Source: CALMEH01 sp964548225 (GTDB taxonomy: Bacteria; Acidobacteriota; Blastocatellia; Pyrinomonadales; Pyrinomonadaceae). From it: a stretch of 64,000 nucleotides of DNA. This document shows positions 1-9,114 of this stretch, piece after piece. The position numbers and the translations under genes were made by a program. The notes under the pieces are model-generated. The model had not been told where the DNA came from and searched no databases. It worked only from the letters and a program-made list of their open reading frames with translations. The stretch's first letter is position 1; each line of letters starts with the position of its first letter. Location of the stretch: positions 19,478-83,477 of the forward strand of contig CAZJQP010000010.1 of the NCBI GenBank assembly GCA_964548225.1, in the 5' to 3' direction.

Positions 1-804
1 CTTTATGAACCGACGAGCGGGGAAGTTCGATTTGAAAATCAGAATATAATCGGTTTGCCGAACAAGCAAATGCAAGCACTTAGGCGCGAAATGCAGATTA
101 TTTTTCAAGACCCATATGCAAGTCTGAATCCGCGTCTTTCGATTCTTTCGATTGTGTCCGAACCTTTGAAAATTCACGGTATCGGCAATAAATCGGAGCA
201 AAAAGAGCGCGTGGCGGATTTGTTAAAAAAAGTCGGGCTTGACCCGAATTATATGTTTCGTTATCCGCACGAATTTTCGGGAGGACAGCGGCAACGGCTC
301 GGCATTGCGCGTGCGCTTGCGCTCAATCCGAAATTGATTATTTGCGACGAACCTGTTTCGGCTTTAGACGTTTCCGTGCAAGCTCAAGTCGTTAATCTTT
401 TGCAGGATTTACAGGAAGAATTCGGTTTGACTTATTTGTTTATTTCGCACGGTTTAGCAGTTGTCGAACATATTTCTCAGCGCGTTGCGGTAATGTATCT
501 CGGCAAAATTGTTGAAATTGCCGAGGCGAAAGAATTATACGAAAATCCGCTTCATCCATATACAAAAGCGTTATTGTCGGCGATTCCTCAGCCTGACCCG
601 AAACAAAAACGAGAGCGCATCGTGCTTCAAGGCGACGTTCCGACACCGATAAATCCGCCTTCGGGTTGTCGTTTCCGAACCCGCTGTCCGTGGGCGATTG
701 AAGATTGCGCCCGAATCGAACCGGAATTACGTGAACTCGAACCGAATCATTTCGCCGCGTGCATCCGCGCCGAAGGTTACGAAAGTTCTGAGTTGCAAAA
801 TTAG
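1..804 (+). CDS. Oligopeptide/dipeptide ABC transporter ATP-binding protein (OppF/DppF-like), 5' end outside window
   Basis: ATPase subunit of an Opp/Dpp-type importer that would energise peptide uptake through inner-membrane permeases encoded upstream, outside the window. The frame is open from base 1 without a start codon, so Walker A is not visible. Seen: Q-loop IIFQDPYASLNP near visible residue 33, signature FSGGQRQRLGIARAL near 91, Walker B LIICDEPVSALD near 111, H-loop LFISHGLAVVEH, then the C-terminal oligopeptide-transporter region LHPYTKALLSAIP and a Cys-bearing CRFRTRCPWAIEDC. That C-terminal extension is characteristic of OppD/OppF. OppF is favoured over OppD because the gene is followed by an unrelated one, as if last in its operon; this is inference. 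Confidence 0.93.
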   Translation, partial: LYEPTSGEVRFENQNIIGLPNKQMQALRREMQIIFQDPYASLNPRLSILSIVSEPLKIHGIGNKSEQKERVADLLKKVGLDPNYMFRYPHEFSGGQRQRLGIARALALNPKLIICDEPVSALDVSVQAQVVNLLQDLQEEFGLTYLFISHGLAVVEHISQRVAVMYLGKIVEIAEAKELYENPLHPYTKALLSAIPQPDPKQKRERIVLQGDVPTPINPPSGCRFRTRCPWAIEDCARIEPELRELEPNHFAACIRAEGYESSELQN

Positions 805-991
805 TTGGCAAACCGCGTGTGAAGCGATTGTGTTTTTTTGATTTGATTAGAATTTTGTTAGCTCAAACAAACGCTTGGCAACACTCGCATTTGCGCCAAC
901 TGAAGTTGGAAATCAAAACTTTGTGAAACAAATGATTTTTTGAAATCGTAATTTATTTCGTTCTATTTATTTCAAAAATCAAGAGGAAATT

Positions 992-1921
992 ATGAATCGT
1001 ATTGGTGGAATAATTGCGGCAGTTGCCGGTGTTTTGCTTATTATTTTAAGCGTTCTAAAAGTTGTTCCGAGTTTGACTTCGACGGGAGTTGTGTTGATTC
1101 TTTTGGGCGTTTTGATTGTCGGATTGAGTTTTATACCGAAACCCGACACGGGCGAAGTGGCGCGAATGTCAACGCCTGAAAGTCTGGTTAATATTTTTCT
1201 TAGTCCGACCGAAGTTTTTCAAAATTTGCGGCGACATCCGCGTTGGCTTACCGCACTTTTGATAATGTGGTTGATGTCCACAGTATTTCTTAATTTGTTT
1301 ATGATGCGGCTTACGCCCGAAAGAATTACGAATTACACCATTGATAAAACTCTCGAAATGCCGATGTTGGCGAATAATGAAGAAGCCCGGAAACAAATTG
1401 AAATCGGACGTGCGGATGCGCTCGAACAAAATAAAAATCCAATTTTACGCGCCGGTCAAGCCGTCAACAGTTTTGTGGGGCAAGTTTTTCTGTATGCCTT
1501 TCTCGCGGCAGTTTTTTTTATCTTCGCGTTGGCAATGGGTGGACAAATTAATTATTGGCAAGCATTTTCGGCGGCGATTTATGCGACTTTTCCGATTGCG
1601 GTGATTCGGTTCGTTATTGGCACGATAATTTTATTTGTCAAAGACCCGACGGATATTCATCCTATTTTAGGTCAATCAACGCTTGTGCAAGACAACCTCG
1701 GATTTTTGTTTAATCCTGCAACAAATCCTGTGTTGTTCACTATTTTGAGTTCGTTGAGTTTGCTAATGTTTTATTGGCTTTGGATGAACGCAACAGGCTT
1801 GAAAAACACCGGAGAAAAAGTTACGCCGACAATTGCTTGGTCGGCGACTTTGACAATTTTCTTTGTGATTGTTTTGTTCGGTGCTTTTATGTCTTGGGCA
1901 TTTTCGGGATTTTTAGGTTGA
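992..1921 (+). CDS. Yip1-family multispanning membrane protein
   Basis: Integral membrane protein of 309 residues with about seven hydrophobic segments (roughly 5-27, 30-50, 85-105, 160-185, 195-220, 245-270, 285-308). The soluble stretch after the second segment (SPTEVFQNLRRHPRW) matches the start of Yip1 domains in bacterial proteins, where a cytoplasmic helix precedes the membrane bundle. Bacterial members have no established function. A good ribosome-binding site (AAGAGGAAA) lies just before the ATG. The gene is convergent with the long MacAB-like operon downstream and separated from the upstream ABC gene by about 190 bases, so it is probably transcribed alone. Confidence 0.7.
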   Translation: MNRIGGIIAAVAGVLLIILSVLKVVPSLTSTGVVLILLGVLIVGLSFIPKPDTGEVARMSTPESLVNIFLSPTEVFQNLRRHPRWLTALLIMWLMSTVFLNLFMMRLTPERITNYTIDKTLEMPMLANNEEARKQIEIGRADALEQNKNPILRAGQAVNSFVGQVFLYAFLAAVFFIFALAMGGQINYWQAFSAAIYATFPIAVIRFVIGTIILFVKDPTDIHPILGQSTLVQDNLGFLFNPATNPVLFTILSSLSLLMFYWLWMNATGLKNTGEKVTPTIAWSATLTIFFVIVLFGAFMSWAFSGFLG

Positions 1922-1961
1922 TTGATTCTGAAGGGCAGAATAAGGGAAAAAGAGTTGCACA

Positions 1962-2312
1962 TTAGGCTTTTAATATATGATTTTCCCTGTTTGACGAAAC
2001 ATCCGCCGAAGATGATGACATTTCAGCCGAAGATGATGCTTCATCAGCCAAAGATGATGAAGCATCAACCCAAGATGATGCTTCATTAGCTAAAGATGAT
2101 GCTTCATCAGCCGAAGAAAATACTTCATCAACCCAAGATGATGCTTCATCAACCCAAGATGATGGAGCATCAGCCGAAGATGATGAAGCATTTTCTTGAG
2201 ATGATAAAGCATCAGCCGAAGATGATACTGTATCATCTTCGGCTGATGTGTCATTAGCTTTAGCTGAAATCGTTTCAGCTTCTTTTTCCCTTATTTCTAA
2301 CTTCTCACTCAT
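1962..2312 (-). CDS. Ser/Ala/Asp-rich heptad-repeat ORF overlapping the end of the last MacB-like gene
   Basis: A 116-residue open frame whose ATG overlaps the stop of the upstream permease gene (ATGAGTGA, 8-nt overlap), the layout of translational coupling. After a charged start (MSEKLEIREKEAET) almost all of it is a 7-residue repeat of type SSxADEA, built on a 21-nt DNA repeat. No signal peptide or recognisable domain. The opposite strand over the repeat is also nearly open, as expected of an A/G-rich repeat, so coding is not proved. The start overlap and lack of stops over eleven repeats favour translation from this strand; it could still be a pure minisatellite. Confidence 0.35.
   Translation of the reverse strand: MSEKLEIREKEAETISAKANDTSAEDDTVSSSADALSSQENASSSSADAPSSWVDEASSWVDEVFSSADEASSLANEASSWVDASSSLADEASSSAEMSSSSADVSSNRENHILKA
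1985..2262. repeat. 21-nt minisatellite, about 12 diverged units
   Basis: Tandem units built on GATGATGCTTCATCAGCC-like words, each 21 nt and in constant phase. Some units carry TGATGCTTCATCA and others its reverse complement TGATGAAGCATCA, so the core is itself near-palindromic and appears in both orientations. Lies at the 3' end of the MacAB-like operon. Confidence 0.9.
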
Positions 2313-3567
2313 ATCGAAGCGATTCAATGGGATCAAGCCGGGCGGCTTTCCAAGCAGGGAAAAGTCCGAAAATCAAACCGATTCCAACGCTTGCACAGAA
2401 TCCGGCAATTGGTGCCCAAAGCGGGACGTAAGACGGCATAATCATTTTTACAAGAAGTGTCAAAAGCCAGCCGATAAGAAGTCCGACGAGTCCGCCGAAT
2501 CCGGTTAAGGTCGCGGCTTCGATTAAAAATTGCAAAAGAATATCGCTTTGGCGTGCGCCGATTGCTTTGCGGATGCCGATTTCGCGTGTTCTTTCCGTAA
2601 CCGAGACAAGCATAATATTCATTACGCCGAGTCCGCCAATCATCAAACCGATTGAAGAAATTACAATCATTGCAATAAAAACACCGCTTGTAATTGCGCC
2701 GAATTGTTCGATTAAACTCGCGGCGGTTTCCATCGCAAAATTATTTTTCTCTCCGTATTTCACATTGCGGCGAATTCGTAACAAATCCTGCACGTCGTCT
2801 TTGGCTTTATCGAGTTGTCCTTCGCGGGCGACGGCGAGAATAAATAAATCATCGGCATTAGGTTTCAGTTTCAACGCCGCGCCCATCGGCATATAAATCA
2901 CGTTTGATTGGTCGTTATTTCCGCCGCCGCCGCCGAAAAGTTGTTCGCGTTTTTGGAGTAGCCCGATAATTCTAAACTCCGTGCCGCCGATTTCAATTGT
3001 TTGTCCGATAGGATTGTCGAACGGAAAATAGCTTTCGCGGACAAAATCGCCAATTAGACAAACATTTGCTTTTTCGTCCGATTCGCTTTGCGAAAACCAA
3101 CGTCCCTCAAGTAAAACTTCCGTTGTAGTTTTCTCAATTTCGGGCAAAGTTCCGTTTAATTGAACAGATGATGATGTTTTGCCGTTTTTGCCCGTTACGT
3201 TGATTTTTTGCCCGAAAAAATTGTTGGAAATATCCAAAAACGGGACAGCGACTTCGATTGATTTCAAATTGCTTATTGCATCAGCATCTTCCATCGTTAG
3301 AGGTTTCCGCATACGTTCTTCGCGTGTCGGTGCGCTGGTGCGAATGCCGATGTCCATTTTGTAGAGAAAAATCGAGCGCGTTCCGAATGATTCGACCTGT
3401 TTTTCAACGGCGACGTTAATGCCGCTGATAATTGATGATATAAGCATTACGGTTATCACGCCGATAACCACGCCGATAATCGTCAAAAACGAGCGCAGTT
3501 TATTATTCCGCAAAGTGTCAAACGCCATTTTGAGATTTTCGTAAAATGAACTGCCGATAAATTTCAT
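2305..3567 (-). CDS. MacB-type ABC transporter permease (paralogue 4)
   Basis: Permease of the MacB/FtsX superfamily, 420 residues, without a fused ATPase. One N-terminal membrane helix (about 22-45, after LRNNKLRSFLTIIGVVIGV), a large extracytoplasmic MacB_PCD-type domain (about 50-280), and a C-terminal FtsX domain with three helices. The motif TERTREIGIRKAIGARQ between the first two C-terminal helices is the family signature. In MacB-type mechanotransmission complexes such subunits move substrates or lipoproteins across the periplasm using a separate ATPase and a MacA adaptor, both encoded upstream in this operon. Starts 3 bases after the stop of the preceding paralogue. Substrate unknown. 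Contains a Gly run (FGGGGGNND) in the periplasmic domain. Confidence 0.9.
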   Translation of the reverse strand: MKFIGSSFYENLKMAFDTLRNNKLRSFLTIIGVVIGVITVMLISSIISGINVAVEKQVESFGTRSIFLYKMDIGIRTSAPTREERMRKPLTMEDADAISNLKSIEVAVPFLDISNNFFGQKINVTGKNGKTSSSVQLNGTLPEIEKTTTEVLLEGRWFSQSESDEKANVCLIGDFVRESYFPFDNPIGQTIEIGGTEFRIIGLLQKREQLFGGGGGNNDQSNVIYMPMGAALKLKPNADDLFILAVAREGQLDKAKDDVQDLLRIRRNVKYGEKNNFAMETAASLIEQFGAITSGVFIAMIVISSIGLMIGGLGVMNIMLVSVTERTREIGIRKAIGARQSDILLQFLIEAATLTGFGGLVGLLIGWLLTLLVKMIMPSYVPLWAPIAGFCASVGIGLIFGLFPAWKAARLDPIESLRYE

Positions 3568-3570
3568 AAA

Positions 3571-4809
3571 TTATTCGTGCCGTAAGGCTTCAATCGGATC
3601 GAGTCTTGCGGCTTTCCACGCCGGAAAAAGTCCTGCCATAATACCGATTCCGCCGGAAACGCCGATTGCCAAAAATATTGCCCAAATCGGAATTTTTGTT
3701 GGAATTCCGGTGGTTATTGTTACAATGAAAGCCAGAATTTGGGCAATAATCAAACCGATAATTCCGCCGAGAAGAGCAAGCGTCCCGGATTCAAAAAGAA
3801 ATTGTCGGAGAATATCTGCCTGACGCGCTCCCAAACTTTTGCGGATGCCGATTTCTTTAGTTCTTTCCGTAACCGCAACAAGCATAATATTCATAATGAC
3901 GATTGCGCCAACGACTAAAGCGATTGTCGGAACAATTAAAATAACAGTTGCTACAGGTCCGGTTATGCCGCTAATCAATTTGGAAATTGCATCCGGCGTT
4001 AAGATTCCGAAATTGTCTTTTTCGCCGAAGGGAAGTTTGCGTTTGATTCGCATAAGTCCACGCGCTTCTTCAACGGCATCGTTAAACAATTTGTCGGATT
4101 TTGCGCTGGCGACAAAAAAAATACCACGGCTTCCGCGCAGACCACCGAAATTTGCGCCGTAAGTTTTTATCGGAAACCAAACAAAGCTATCCTGCGGCTG
4201 ACCAAAAATCGTTCCTTTGGCGGTTTGCACGCCGATAACACGATAAGGAATTCCTTGAATCGTGATTTCGCCGCCGACCGCGCCGCCCTGCGGAAAAAGT
4301 TTGTTTGCTACGTCCGCGCCAATATAGCAGACACGCATCGAATTATTGTTTTCGGGGTTTGTAAAGAAACGCCCTTCGGCGATGTCGAGTTTTTCGATTT
4401 CGGCAATTACCGGCTCTGCGCCTTCGATACGAATATCTTTGATGACTTCGTTGCCGCGTTTAACTTCGCGGATATTCGGGAGAGCTTTTGCACCGATTTT
4501 ATCAATCAATTGGGCGCGTTCTTTAATAAATTCGAGTTCTTCAAAAGTCAATTCTTTGTTTCGGCGTTGGGCGGCGGCGATTGAATCGGTATCTTTAAAA
4601 TCATCGAAACTAAACCGCCGAATCGTAAAAGAATTCGAGCCGATTCCTGCCAACTTTTCATCAACGTAAGCACTGAAACCTTGCAAAACCGATAGCACAA
4701 GCATAAATGCCGCGACTGCAAAAATCATTCCGAGAAGCGTTAAAAAAGAACGGAGTTTATGCGACCAAATCGAAGCAAAGGCGAGTTTTAGGGTTTCGGA
4801 AAAATTCAT
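3571..4809 (-). CDS. MacB-type ABC transporter permease (paralogue 3)
   Basis: 412-residue FtsX/MacB permease with the same plan as its neighbours: N-terminal helix following SHKLRSFLTLLGMIFAV, a MacB_PCD periplasmic domain, then three C-terminal helices with TERTKEIGIRKSLGARQ. It ends in KAARLDPIEALRHE, the usual family terminus. The four permeases are clearly paralogues yet differ throughout the periplasmic domain, which suggests old duplications with different partner or substrate preference (inference). Lies 57 bases after paralogue 2 and 3 bases before paralogue 4. Confidence 0.9.
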   Translation of the reverse strand: MNFSETLKLAFASIWSHKLRSFLTLLGMIFAVAAFMLVLSVLQGFSAYVDEKLAGIGSNSFTIRRFSFDDFKDTDSIAAAQRRNKELTFEELEFIKERAQLIDKIGAKALPNIREVKRGNEVIKDIRIEGAEPVIAEIEKLDIAEGRFFTNPENNNSMRVCYIGADVANKLFPQGGAVGGEITIQGIPYRVIGVQTAKGTIFGQPQDSFVWFPIKTYGANFGGLRGSRGIFFVASAKSDKLFNDAVEEARGLMRIKRKLPFGEKDNFGILTPDAISKLISGITGPVATVILIVPTIALVVGAIVIMNIMLVAVTERTKEIGIRKSLGARQADILRQFLFESGTLALLGGIIGLIIAQILAFIVTITTGIPTKIPIWAIFLAIGVSGGIGIMAGLFPAWKAARLDPIEALRHE

Positions 4810-4866
4810 TAATTTTAATGTTAGAGAATCGTTTATTGATACGCAAATGCCGAAAAAAAGTTATTT

Positions 4867-6108
4867 TTATTCATAACGCAAAGCGTCAATCGGATTAAGA
4901 TTTGAGGCTTTCCAAGCCGGATAGAGTCCGAAAATAATGCCAACGGAGACGGAAACGAAAATCCCGACCAAGATTGCCCAAAACGGTATAAAGGCGGGAA
5001 GCGGTGAATATGTATTTATCAAAAGACTGAGTAATTCGCCCAAAATAAGTCCGATGAGACCGCCGATGCCGGTCAGAATCACTGCTTCAATCAAAAATTG
5101 CGAAAGAATGCTGATTTTAGTCGCGCCGACGGCTTTGCGAATGCCGATTTCTTTGGTGCGTTCGGTTACGGAAACGAGCATTATGTTCATTACGCCAATG
5201 CCGCCAATCATCAATGCAACTGCCGAGATTGCAGTCAGCACGAGATATGTTGCGCCGGTTAGTTGATTGTAAATATCGAGCAGAGCGTCTTGCGAAGAAA
5301 TTCCGAAATTATCAGGTTCTCCAAACGGGATTTGCCGCCGCCGGCGAAGAATATCGCGGATTTCGTCCATCGCGCTTTGCACTTCGGCGCGGGTTCGAGG
5401 ACGAATGATTATAATAAAAATTGTTTCCGGCGGATTTAGTTCGGGATAATATTTTCGGTAAGTTGTAATTGGGACGAAAACGGAATTATCACGAGATTGA
5501 CCAAAAAAAGAGCCGAGTGTTTCCATCACGCCGATAACCCGAAAAGGCGTTCCGGCAATTTTTATTTCCTTATCAATCGGGTCTTCCGCTTCAAACAAGG
5601 CTTTGACGACATCGCGCCCAAGCACAACGACGTTTGAGCGTTCACGAACATCCGCATCACTCAAAAAACGTCCGTAGCCGATGTATTGCGAATGCGTAAA
5701 TTCATAATACGGCGTTGCACCAATCAAAATCGGCGTGTCGGTTTGTTTTTCCTTGTAACGAATCGTTTCGGCAATCTTTCGTTGAAGCGGCGAAACGCCG
5801 ACAACGGATTTTGCTTCTTCGCGGATAGCATCAGCATCTTCGAGCGTTAATTCCTTGCGCTGACGTTCTTCTTGTCCGGGTTGACGACCGAAACTCGGAT
5901 TAAATTTGGAAACGAAAATCGTGTTTGAGCCAAGTGATTCGATTTGTTCGGCAAAAGTTTTATTCAACCCCTGAATTATCGAAACCATCGAAAGAACCGT
6001 CAAAACACCGACCGTTACGCCCAGAATTGTCAAAATTGAGCGTAATTTATTCTCCCGCAAAGTTTCCAAAGCCATTATTGCCGATTCTTTTAAGTCATCG
6101 AAAGTCAT
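4867..6108 (-). CDS. MacB-type ABC transporter permease (paralogue 2)
   Basis: FtsX/MacB permease. The ATG at 6108 (MTFDDLKESAIMALETL) is chosen because the open frame extends 31 codons further back only through word-repeat intergenic DNA from a TTG. That gives 413 residues: N-terminal helix after LRENKLRSILTILGVTVGV, a periplasmic MacB_PCD domain, then an FtsX domain with TERTKEIGIRKAVGATK and ending KASNLNPIDALRYE. No strong ribosome-binding site is visible at this start. Part of the same minus-strand operon as the other three permeases, the ATPase and the MacA-like adaptor. Confidence 0.88.
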   Translation of the reverse strand: MTFDDLKESAIMALETLRENKLRSILTILGVTVGVLTVLSMVSIIQGLNKTFAEQIESLGSNTIFVSKFNPSFGRQPGQEERQRKELTLEDADAIREEAKSVVGVSPLQRKIAETIRYKEKQTDTPILIGATPYYEFTHSQYIGYGRFLSDADVRERSNVVVLGRDVVKALFEAEDPIDKEIKIAGTPFRVIGVMETLGSFFGQSRDNSVFVPITTYRKYYPELNPPETIFIIIIRPRTRAEVQSAMDEIRDILRRRRQIPFGEPDNFGISSQDALLDIYNQLTGATYLVLTAISAVALMIGGIGVMNIMLVSVTERTKEIGIRKAVGATKISILSQFLIEAVILTGIGGLIGLILGELLSLLINTYSPLPAFIPFWAILVGIFVSVSVGIIFGLYPAWKASNLNPIDALRYE

Positions 6109-6113
6109 TTTAT

Positions 6114-6215
6114 TTAAGATTTGCAATTTGCGATTGACTAGGGTTCGAAGTTTTTCGGTGAAAACGAGAATCTCTGCGTAGAAATAAATCAAAGATTTCA
6201 AATTTCAAATCGCAA
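6114..6215. repeat. Intergenic imperfect inverted repeat of short words
   Basis: Left side carries GATTTGCAATTTGCGATT and the right side AAATTTCAAATCGCAAAC, partly complementary. The words resemble the AAATCGC heptamer seen at 29941. Fills the gap between permease paralogues 1 and 2. Confidence 0.5.
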
Positions 6216-6221
6216 ACCCCT

Positions 6222-7475
6222 TCATTCATTTCTCATCGCCTCGATAGGATTTAATTTCGAAGCTCGCCACGCCGGATAAAGTCCGCTGATTAAGCCGACG
6301 ACAGAAGAAACAGTTACACCTAAAACGGCGGATTGAATGCTCATCAAAACCGGAAAGCCCATCGCCATCGCAAGTAAAAAAGCTAAACCATAACCGGTCG
6401 CCACACCGATTGCACCACCGATGATTGTTACCGTTACGGCTTCAATCAAAAATTGCTGTAAAATATCGCGTTGGCGTGCGCCGACGGCTTTTCGCAAGCC
6501 GATTTCTTTTGTTCTTTCGGTAACGGAAACGAGCATAATGTTCATCACTACAATTCCGCCGACAACCAGCGAAACGATTGCCACGCCAAAGGTTGCGAAA
6601 TAAATGCCGGAAGTCGCGTTTTTGTAAATACCAATAAATGCGTCCTGAGATTCGATGGAAACGCCGTCGTCATCGTCTGATGATATTATTCCGCGCCGGT
6701 TTCGCATAATTACTCGGGTTTCGTCTTTGGCAGTTTCAAACAAATCGGAGTTTTCAACTTGTATGTGAACCGTTATCGAATCGCGTGAGCCGAACATTTT
6801 TTGCGCCGATTGAAAAGGAATATAAACAAAATTATCGCGTGAAACTCCTAAAACTTTCCCAAACGGAGTCGCCACACCGAGAATTTTGTAAGGAATTCCG
6901 TCAACCCTTATGTCTTCGCCGACAACCGTTTCGGGCGCACGATTGTCAAAAAGATTTTCGATAATGTCCGTGCCGATTACACAGACGTTTCTGCCCGCGT
7001 TTCCTTCGTTTTCCGTCCAAATTCTTCCTGTTTGAATAGTAACATTTTCAATATCAAACATTGGAAGCGTCAGTCCGCGAACCGAAACGCCCTCCGAGCG
7101 TTTGTCGCCGAATTTTACCAAACCCATTCCATTGACCGCCATCCCGACGCGCCAACAGCTTCGGCAAAGACGCTTTATCGCATCGGCATCTTCTCTCGTA
7201 ACGTCTTTTCTTTTGTTATATTTGATAAAATCTTCACGCGAAGTGATGACCAGGGGGCGTTTTGAAACGCTGAAAGCGGTTGAGCCTTGTGAAGAAAAGG
7301 CGTTTGAAACGGTTTGATCTAAACCGCTGATAATTGTCATCACGGCGATGACTGAAGTTACGCCGACGATAACTCCCAAAAGCGTCAGAAAAGTGCGTAA
7401 TTTATGACTCCGCAAACTCATTAGAGAGAGTCTAAAAGATTCTGCAAATAATGAAATTGCGGAAAACAGTTTCAT
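6222..7475 (-). CDS. MacB-type ABC transporter permease (paralogue 1)
   Basis: 417-residue FtsX/MacB permease, the first of four in the operon. N-terminal helix after LRSHKLRTFLTLLGVIVGV, periplasmic domain (about 55-290), three C-terminal helices with TERTKEIGLRKAVGARQ. Differs from its paralogues in a Cys-containing periplasmic stretch (KRLCRSCWRVGMAVNG, about residues 102-117) and in an acidic run (SSDDDDGVS) just before the C-terminal helices. Function is as for the other permeases: movement of an unknown substrate driven by the ATPase at 8273-9025. Confidence 0.9.
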   Translation of the reverse strand: MKLFSAISLFAESFRLSLMSLRSHKLRTFLTLLGVIVGVTSVIAVMTIISGLDQTVSNAFSSQGSTAFSVSKRPLVITSREDFIKYNKRKDVTREDADAIKRLCRSCWRVGMAVNGMGLVKFGDKRSEGVSVRGLTLPMFDIENVTIQTGRIWTENEGNAGRNVCVIGTDIIENLFDNRAPETVVGEDIRVDGIPYKILGVATPFGKVLGVSRDNFVYIPFQSAQKMFGSRDSITVHIQVENSDLFETAKDETRVIMRNRRGIISSDDDDGVSIESQDAFIGIYKNATSGIYFATFGVAIVSLVVGGIVVMNIMLVSVTERTKEIGLRKAVGARQRDILQQFLIEAVTVTIIGGAIGVATGYGLAFLLAMAMGFPVLMSIQSAVLGVTVSSVVGLISGLYPAWRASKLNPIEAMRNE

Positions 7476-7559
7476 AATAAAATTATACGCGATTCACAGA
7501 ATTTTGGTTATTTCAAAATAGATTAGAAGCCTGTTTTTACAAAACTTTACGGGCTAATA

Positions 7560-8249
7560 TTATTTTTTGAACAGCAACTGCCAAAGGCTTGCAAGATGGC
7601 TGAAAAGCACAATCGGGACGACAATCGTTGGAAGCCAGATAAACGGAAAATAAAGCACGGCGACATTCGGCTGGTCAAAGCCGAGTTTTTGAATCGGCGT
7701 GGGCAAGGAAAGGACGGCAATCGAAACAATATTAACGAGAAGCAAAAGCGCAAGAATGTTCCACACAATCAAAATGGGACGATTGATTTTGCCCCCGCGA
7801 AAAGCAAACCACGCGACAATCGGTGCAGTAATTCCTGACAATATATCGAAATTCCAGCCTTCAAAAGTCATAATTTTCGGCATTAATTGATTTAAAGAAA
7901 GCCAAAAAATAACAATTTCGACCGGAATACGGATTATGTGAAGAAGTGTCAAAGTTCTTAGTGAGAGCGGCTCAATAAAACTTTTGCGGGCGAAAACGTA
8001 AAGCGAAATAATGAGCAAAATAGTCGGCAGAACGCCGAATAAAGGCAAATTTGTCGGTGTTAATTTGTAAAAACCGTAAAGCGCGAAAATACCTTGAAAG
8101 AAAATCCAGAAAGTTATCAGAAAAACAACAATTTTGCCGGAAACAGTATCAGCCACCGCATCACGAATTGCCCGAAACAAAAAGCCGAGCGTTAAAAAGG
8201 TCGTCAAAATGAAGACAATCGAAACATAACCCGGCAAATTTTCACTCAT
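7560..8249 (-). CDS. Uncharacterised seven-helix membrane protein in the MacAB-like operon
   Basis: 229 residues, almost entirely hydrophobic, with about seven predicted membrane helices and short loops; the N-terminus (MSENLPGYVSIVF) has no signal peptide. I do not recognise the family. It sits between the ATPase and the first permease, 23 bases after the ATPase stop, so it is very probably cotranscribed and may be an accessory membrane subunit or simply a passenger. The short gap upstream is made of repeated TTTTACT/AAAGTA words, so the start has no clear ribosome-binding site. Confidence 0.65.
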   Translation of the reverse strand: MSENLPGYVSIVFILTTFLTLGFLFRAIRDAVADTVSGKIVVFLITFWIFFQGIFALYGFYKLTPTNLPLFGVLPTILLIISLYVFARKSFIEPLSLRTLTLLHIIRIPVEIVIFWLSLNQLMPKIMTFEGWNFDILSGITAPIVAWFAFRGGKINRPILIVWNILALLLLVNIVSIAVLSLPTPIQKLGFDQPNVAVLYFPFIWLPTIVVPIVLFSHLASLWQLLFKK

Positions 8250-8272
8250 TTTTACTTTTTACTTTACTTTAC

Positions 8273-9025
8273 TTACTTTATTCGTTCATCTTTTTCGATT
8301 TCGCCGTCGCGGATGGTGATAACGCGGTGGGCGCGTTCAGCGACTTCGTGTTCGTGTGTAACGATGATAATTGTATTTCCTTCGGCGTGAAGACGCTCGA
8401 AAAGTGCCATGATTTCAATGCTCGTTTTGCTGTCGAGTGCGCCGGTCGGTTCGTCGGCAAGCAGAATCGAAGGATGATTAACCAACGCCCGCGCAATTGC
8501 AACACGCTGACGTTGACCGCCGGAAAGCTCGTTCGGGCGATGCGAAACGCGGTCGCCCAGTTCAACCGATGCAAGCGCAGATTGGGCTTTTTCGTGTCGT
8601 TCCGCCGCACTCATTCCGGCATAAATCAAAGGTAATTCAACATTATGAAGCGCAGTTGCCCGCGCCAACAGATTGAATGTTTGAAAAACGAAACCGATTT
8701 CTTTGTTGCGGATTAGTGCAAGTTCGTCATCAGACATTTCGGCGACTTGATTGCCATTGATCCAATATTTTCCTTGACTTGGGGAATCTAAACAACCGAT
8801 TAAATTCATCAAGGTAGATTTTCCTGAGCCTGATGGACCGATGATAGCAAGATATTCCCCTTTTTTTACATCAAAAGAAACATCGCGCAAGGCGTGAAGT
8901 GTTTCTGTTCCCATTTGATAGGTTTTCCAAATATTCCGCATCATTATCAGCGAATCGCCTTTTGGTTCAATCTTAGAATCACCGTTTGTTGCGGTTAGTT
9001 TTTCATCGTCCATAAATCTATACAT
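8273..9025 (-). CDS. MacB/LolD-type ABC transporter ATP-binding protein
   Basis: Cytoplasmic ATPase of 250 residues expected to power the four separate permeases in this operon. Walker A GPSGSGKST at 63-71, Q-loop near FVFQTFNLL, signature LSGGQRQRVAIARAL, Walker B ILLADEPTGALD and switch His in IIIVTHEHEVAE, all with the spacing of the MacB/LolD subfamily (NLIGCLDSPSQGKY after Walker A). About 27 N-terminal residues precede the domain; an in-frame ATG at 9013 (MDDEKLTA) is an alternative start. In classical MacB the ATPase is fused to the permease; here it is a separate gene that may serve several permeases (inference). Confidence 0.95.
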   Translation of the reverse strand: MYRFMDDEKLTATNGDSKIEPKGDSLIMMRNIWKTYQMGTETLHALRDVSFDVKKGEYLAIIGPSGSGKSTLMNLIGCLDSPSQGKYWINGNQVAEMSDDELALIRNKEIGFVFQTFNLLARATALHNVELPLIYAGMSAAERHEKAQSALASVELGDRVSHRPNELSGGQRQRVAIARALVNHPSILLADEPTGALDSKTSIEIMALFERLHAEGNTIIIVTHEHEVAERAHRVITIRDGEIEKDERIK

Positions 9026-9035
9026 TGCTTTTTTT

Positions 9036-9112
9036 GTTCAGAGCTATGCCTTTATGCTTGAAACCATATTCGCTTGGCTCGCATTTTTAAGCACAAAGGC
9101 GTAATTCTGAAC
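9036..9112. repeat. Intergenic imperfect palindrome
   Basis: Arms GTTCAGAGCTATGCCTTTAT and its diverged complement ending AAAGGCGTAATTCTGAAC enclose about 30 bases. Sits between the adaptor and ATPase genes, so an RNA hairpin here could adjust their relative expression. Confidence 0.6.
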
Positions 9113-9114
9113 TT

